From NCBI RefSeq assembly GCF_016424485.1, contig NZ_JAELUP010000103.1, positions 372,001 to 436,000 of the forward strand: 64,000 nucleotides of DNA, read 5' to 3'. Positions 61,797-64,000 of this stretch are shown one piece after another. The notes below the pieces were generated by a model that searched no databases, was not told the origin of the DNA, and saw only the letters and a program-made list of their open reading frames with translations. Within the stretch, counting starts at the first letter, position 1, and every line of letters starts with the position of its first letter. This DNA comes from Paenibacillus roseus. Lineage in GTDB: Bacteria > Bacillota > Bacilli > Paenibacillales > Paenibacillaceae. The translations under genes and the position numbers were made by a program.

Positions 61797-62327
61797 GTGG
61801 AGATTCTTTTCTGGTCTTGTCTCTCCGGTGGAATTCTCTATGCTGTGATCACGGTTATTTTCGGGGACGTAATTAGTGAGGCGCTGGATGGAGCGCTCGA
61901 CTTTTTATCGGGAGATACTTTGCCGTGGCTGCAGCCGATGACTCTGGTTAGCGCAATGACCATATTCGGAGGCGCGGGACTGATGCTTAGCCGGTATACG
62001 GCGCTAGGTACGACAGTTGTCATTATAATGGCCGCAATGATCGCCATTATTCTTGGTATTGCAATCTACTTTTTGTACGTTAGGCCAATGGAGAATAGCG
62101 AGAACTCGACGGGATATTCCATTCAAGAGCTTGGCGGCAAAGTAGGGGAGGTGCTCGTTCCGATCCCTTCCTCTGGATACGGCGAGGTTATCGTAAATGT
62201 CGGAGCTGCGGGTGTTGCCGGGCAAATAGCCGCGAGCTTTGACGGCCAGGAGATTCCGATGGGGTCCAAGGTTGTTGTCGTAGACGTAAAGGAAGGCACG
62301 CTGCTAGTTTCCAAAATCGAGCTTTAA
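61797..62327 (+). CDS. NfeD-like membrane protein
   Basis: 176 residues. Three membrane segments in the first half, then an OB-fold-type C-terminal NfeD domain (about residues 105-176: L-G-G-K-V-G-E-V-L-V-P ... G-Q-E-I-P-M-G-S-K-V-V-V-V). GTG 61797 with GGAAGGGGGCGG before. Partner of the flotillin gene, like yuaF-floT in B. subtilis. Confidence 0.86.
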   Translation: MEILFWSCLSGGILYAVITVIFGDVISEALDGALDFLSGDTLPWLQPMTLVSAMTIFGGAGLMLSRYTALGTTVVIIMAAMIAIILGIAIYFLYVRPMENSENSTGYSIQELGGKVGEVLVPIPSSGYGEVIVNVGAAGVAGQIAASFDGQEIPMGSKVVVVDVKEGTLLVSKIEL

Positions 62328-62365
62328 TTTGCCCGAAATTAGTGTTGCTGAGAGGAGAAATGTTC

Positions 62366-63916
62366 ATGCAAGATGCTTATGTAATTCCCGCTATTGTAAT
62401 TGGTGTAATTGTCGTCCTGGGACTTGCCTTTTGGGCCCGCTTCAAAACGGTAAGCCCGGATGAGGCGATGGTCGTCACCGGTTCCTTCCTTGGTTCGAAG
62501 AATACGCTGATGGACGACAGCGGACGCCGTATTAAAATTGTACGCGGAGGGGGCGCATTCATACTGCCGGTCTTCCAGAAGGCCGAATTCCTCTCTCTGC
62601 TGTCCCACAAGCTGGACGTATCGACACCGGAAGTGTATACCGAGCAGGGAGTTCCGGTTATGGCTGATGGGGTGGCGATTATTAAAATCGGCGGCGCGAT
62701 CGAGGATGTGTCTACGGCTGCCGAGCAATTCATGGGCAAACCGACGGAAGCGCTCAAAGGAGAAGCGCAAGAGGTGCTTGAAGGGCATCTGCGGGCTATT
62801 CTAGGCTCCATGACGGTCGAAGAGGTATATCGCAACCGCGACCGCTTTGCCCAGGAGGTGCAAGGTGTGGCCGCGAAAGACCTGAAGAAGATGGGACTGC
62901 AGATTGTATCCTTCACAATCAAGGACCTCCGGGACAAGCACGGATATTTGGATGCGCTTGGAAAACCGCGAATCGCCGTCGTCAAGCGCGATGCCGAGAT
63001 TGCGGAGGCGGAAGCGGTCCGGGATGCCCGTATTCAGAAGGCTCGGGCGGAGGAGGAAGGGCAGAAGGCGGAGCTGCTGCGCGACACCAATATCGCCGAG
63101 GCTTCCAAGGACAAGGAGTTGAAGGTTGCCTCATTCAAACGCGAGCAGGATACTGCGAGAGCGGAAGCGGACCAGGCATATTCGATTCATGAGGCTCGTG
63201 CGCAGCAAAGCGTGGTTGAAGAGCAAATGAAGATTGAACTGGTACGCAAAGAAAGAGAGATCGACCTGGAAGCCAAGGAAATTCTAAGACGCGAGAAGCA
63301 ATACGATGCGGAAGTCAAAAAGAAAGCGGATGCCGACCGTTACGCTGTCGAGCAGGCTGCTGAAGCAGATAAGGCGCGGAAGTTGCGTGAGGCGGACGCG
63401 CTGCAATACAAGATCGAGGCAGAGGCCAGGGCCCTTGCTGAGCAGAAGCGGCTGGACGGTCTGGCGGTGGCCGATGCCGAGCGGGCGAAAGGTACGGCGG
63501 AAGCTGAAGTCATCCGACTGCGCGGTCTGGCTGAGGCAGAGGCGAAGGAGAAGCTGGCGCAGGCGTTCGAGAAGTTCGGAGAGGCGGCCGTACTCGATAT
63601 TATTGTGAAGATGCTGCCTGAACTGGCCGGCAAAGTTGCCGAGCCGATCAAGGGCATTGACAAGCTGACGGTTGTAGACACCGGCAATGGTGAAGGAGCT
63701 GCGCGGGTGAGCAACTATGTGACCTCGCTGATGGCGACAGCGCCGGAGATGCTGAAGAGCGTATCAGGTATTGATTTGGAGGAACTGGTCAAGGGATTGA
63801 CCAGAAAGGCTGTGCCCGGTAGCGCTTATAATGCGCAGCCGCTTCACGCCGCGGCTTTGGAGTCGGATACAATTATCCCGATAGCGGAAGATGACAAGGC
63901 CAAGGGCCAAGCGTAA
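62366..63916 (+). CDS. floT: Flotillin family (SPFH) protein
   Basis: About 516 residues. Membrane-inserting N terminus (A-Y-V-I-P-A-I-V-I-G-V), SPFH/PHB domain about 30-200, long Ala/Glu/Lys/Arg coiled coil (about 205-400) and a C-terminal A-P-E-M-L-K region. Scaffolds membrane microdomains; forms oligomers with NfeD partners. ATG 62366 with AGAGGAG 8 bases before. From 63917 to 64000 no feature seen. Confidence 0.88.
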   Translation: MQDAYVIPAIVIGVIVVLGLAFWARFKTVSPDEAMVVTGSFLGSKNTLMDDSGRRIKIVRGGGAFILPVFQKAEFLSLLSHKLDVSTPEVYTEQGVPVMADGVAIIKIGGAIEDVSTAAEQFMGKPTEALKGEAQEVLEGHLRAILGSMTVEEVYRNRDRFAQEVQGVAAKDLKKMGLQIVSFTIKDLRDKHGYLDALGKPRIAVVKRDAEIAEAEAVRDARIQKARAEEEGQKAELLRDTNIAEASKDKELKVASFKREQDTARAEADQAYSIHEARAQQSVVEEQMKIELVRKEREIDLEAKEILRREKQYDAEVKKKADADRYAVEQAAEADKARKLREADALQYKIEAEARALAEQKRLDGLAVADAERAKGTAEAEVIRLRGLAEAEAKEKLAQAFEKFGEAAVLDIIVKMLPELAGKVAEPIKGIDKLTVVDTGNGEGAARVSNYVTSLMATAPEMLKSVSGIDLEELVKGLTRKAVPGSAYNAQPLHAAALESDTIIPIAEDDKAKGQA

Positions 63917-64000
63917 GCCAGTGCTGGACTGCTGGAAACTATGCTGCTCTACAGACGAAGCTAACGGCTGATTTCAGCGGGTGGGAAACTTAAAAACAAG

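Overview
The window looks like a chromosomal segment of a Gram-positive, spore-former-type Bacillales bacterium, most likely Paenibacillus or a close relative. Reasons: LplA/B/C-type sugar ABC genes next to YesN/YesM two-component genes, DUF4309, copper-amine-oxidase-N-like and DUF1292 proteins, acuA/acuC divergent from acsA, CcpA with cre-like sites, strong AGGAGG ribosome binding sites and frequent TTG/GTG starts. The genus is inferred from gene content only.

Region 1 (about 250-16150) is an A+T-rich island, visibly poorer in G+C than the flanking DNA, with about 19 tightly packed genes all on the + strand. It is a phosphonate biosynthetic gene cluster. PEP mutase (7112-7993) makes the C-P bond. 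A two-subunit phosphonopyruvate decarboxylase (5038-6128) gives phosphonoacetaldehyde. A DRE-TIM aldolase (6109-7143), of the type that in rhizocticin biosynthesis (RhiG) condenses phosphonoacetaldehyde with a keto acid, comes next. A class V aminotransferase, a threonine-synthase homologue and an HPr-kinase-like P-loop protein fit a route to an unsaturated amino-phosphonate, or resistance to one. Two NTP_transf_5 nucleotidyltransferases, an amidohydrolase, a Rieske protein, a metallophosphoesterase, a YjbQ-family protein and a glutaredoxin are unusual tailoring partners. A three-gene ABC-2 exporter begins the operon. No peptide ligase of the rhizocticin type is present. This is the best candidate for an undescribed system here.

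Region 2 (16150-29600) is a carbohydrate uptake and catabolism locus: two near-identical solute-binding lipoproteins flanking two permeases, a YesN/YesM two-component system, an AraC regulator, a Gfo/Idh/MocA oxidoreductase and two sugar-isomerase-type TIM barrels. A 43-nt element is repeated in front of both the first binding-protein gene and the permease genes.

Region 3 (29600-40900) mixes small and hypothetical genes with a tRNA-Val(GAC), structured intergenic repeats, an MBL-fold hydrolase, a nitroreductase behind a leader terminator, an Orn/Lys/Arg decarboxylase, an MFS exporter and a YktB protein.

Region 4 (40900-64000) is mostly core metabolism: 6-phosphogluconate dehydrogenase; aroK, a crcB pair and a divergent aroA; a CoA-binding protein; a Q/N/G/Y-rich repeat protein; PTS EIICBA and ptsI; ccpA; MTA/SAH nucleosidase; acuC and acuA with divergent acsA; a class A penicillin-binding protein with two FN3 domains; and an NfeD-flotillin pair. 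PtsG/PtsI, CcpA and several cre-like sites tie this part to carbon catabolite control.

No CRISPR array, integrase, transposase or rRNA gene was seen.
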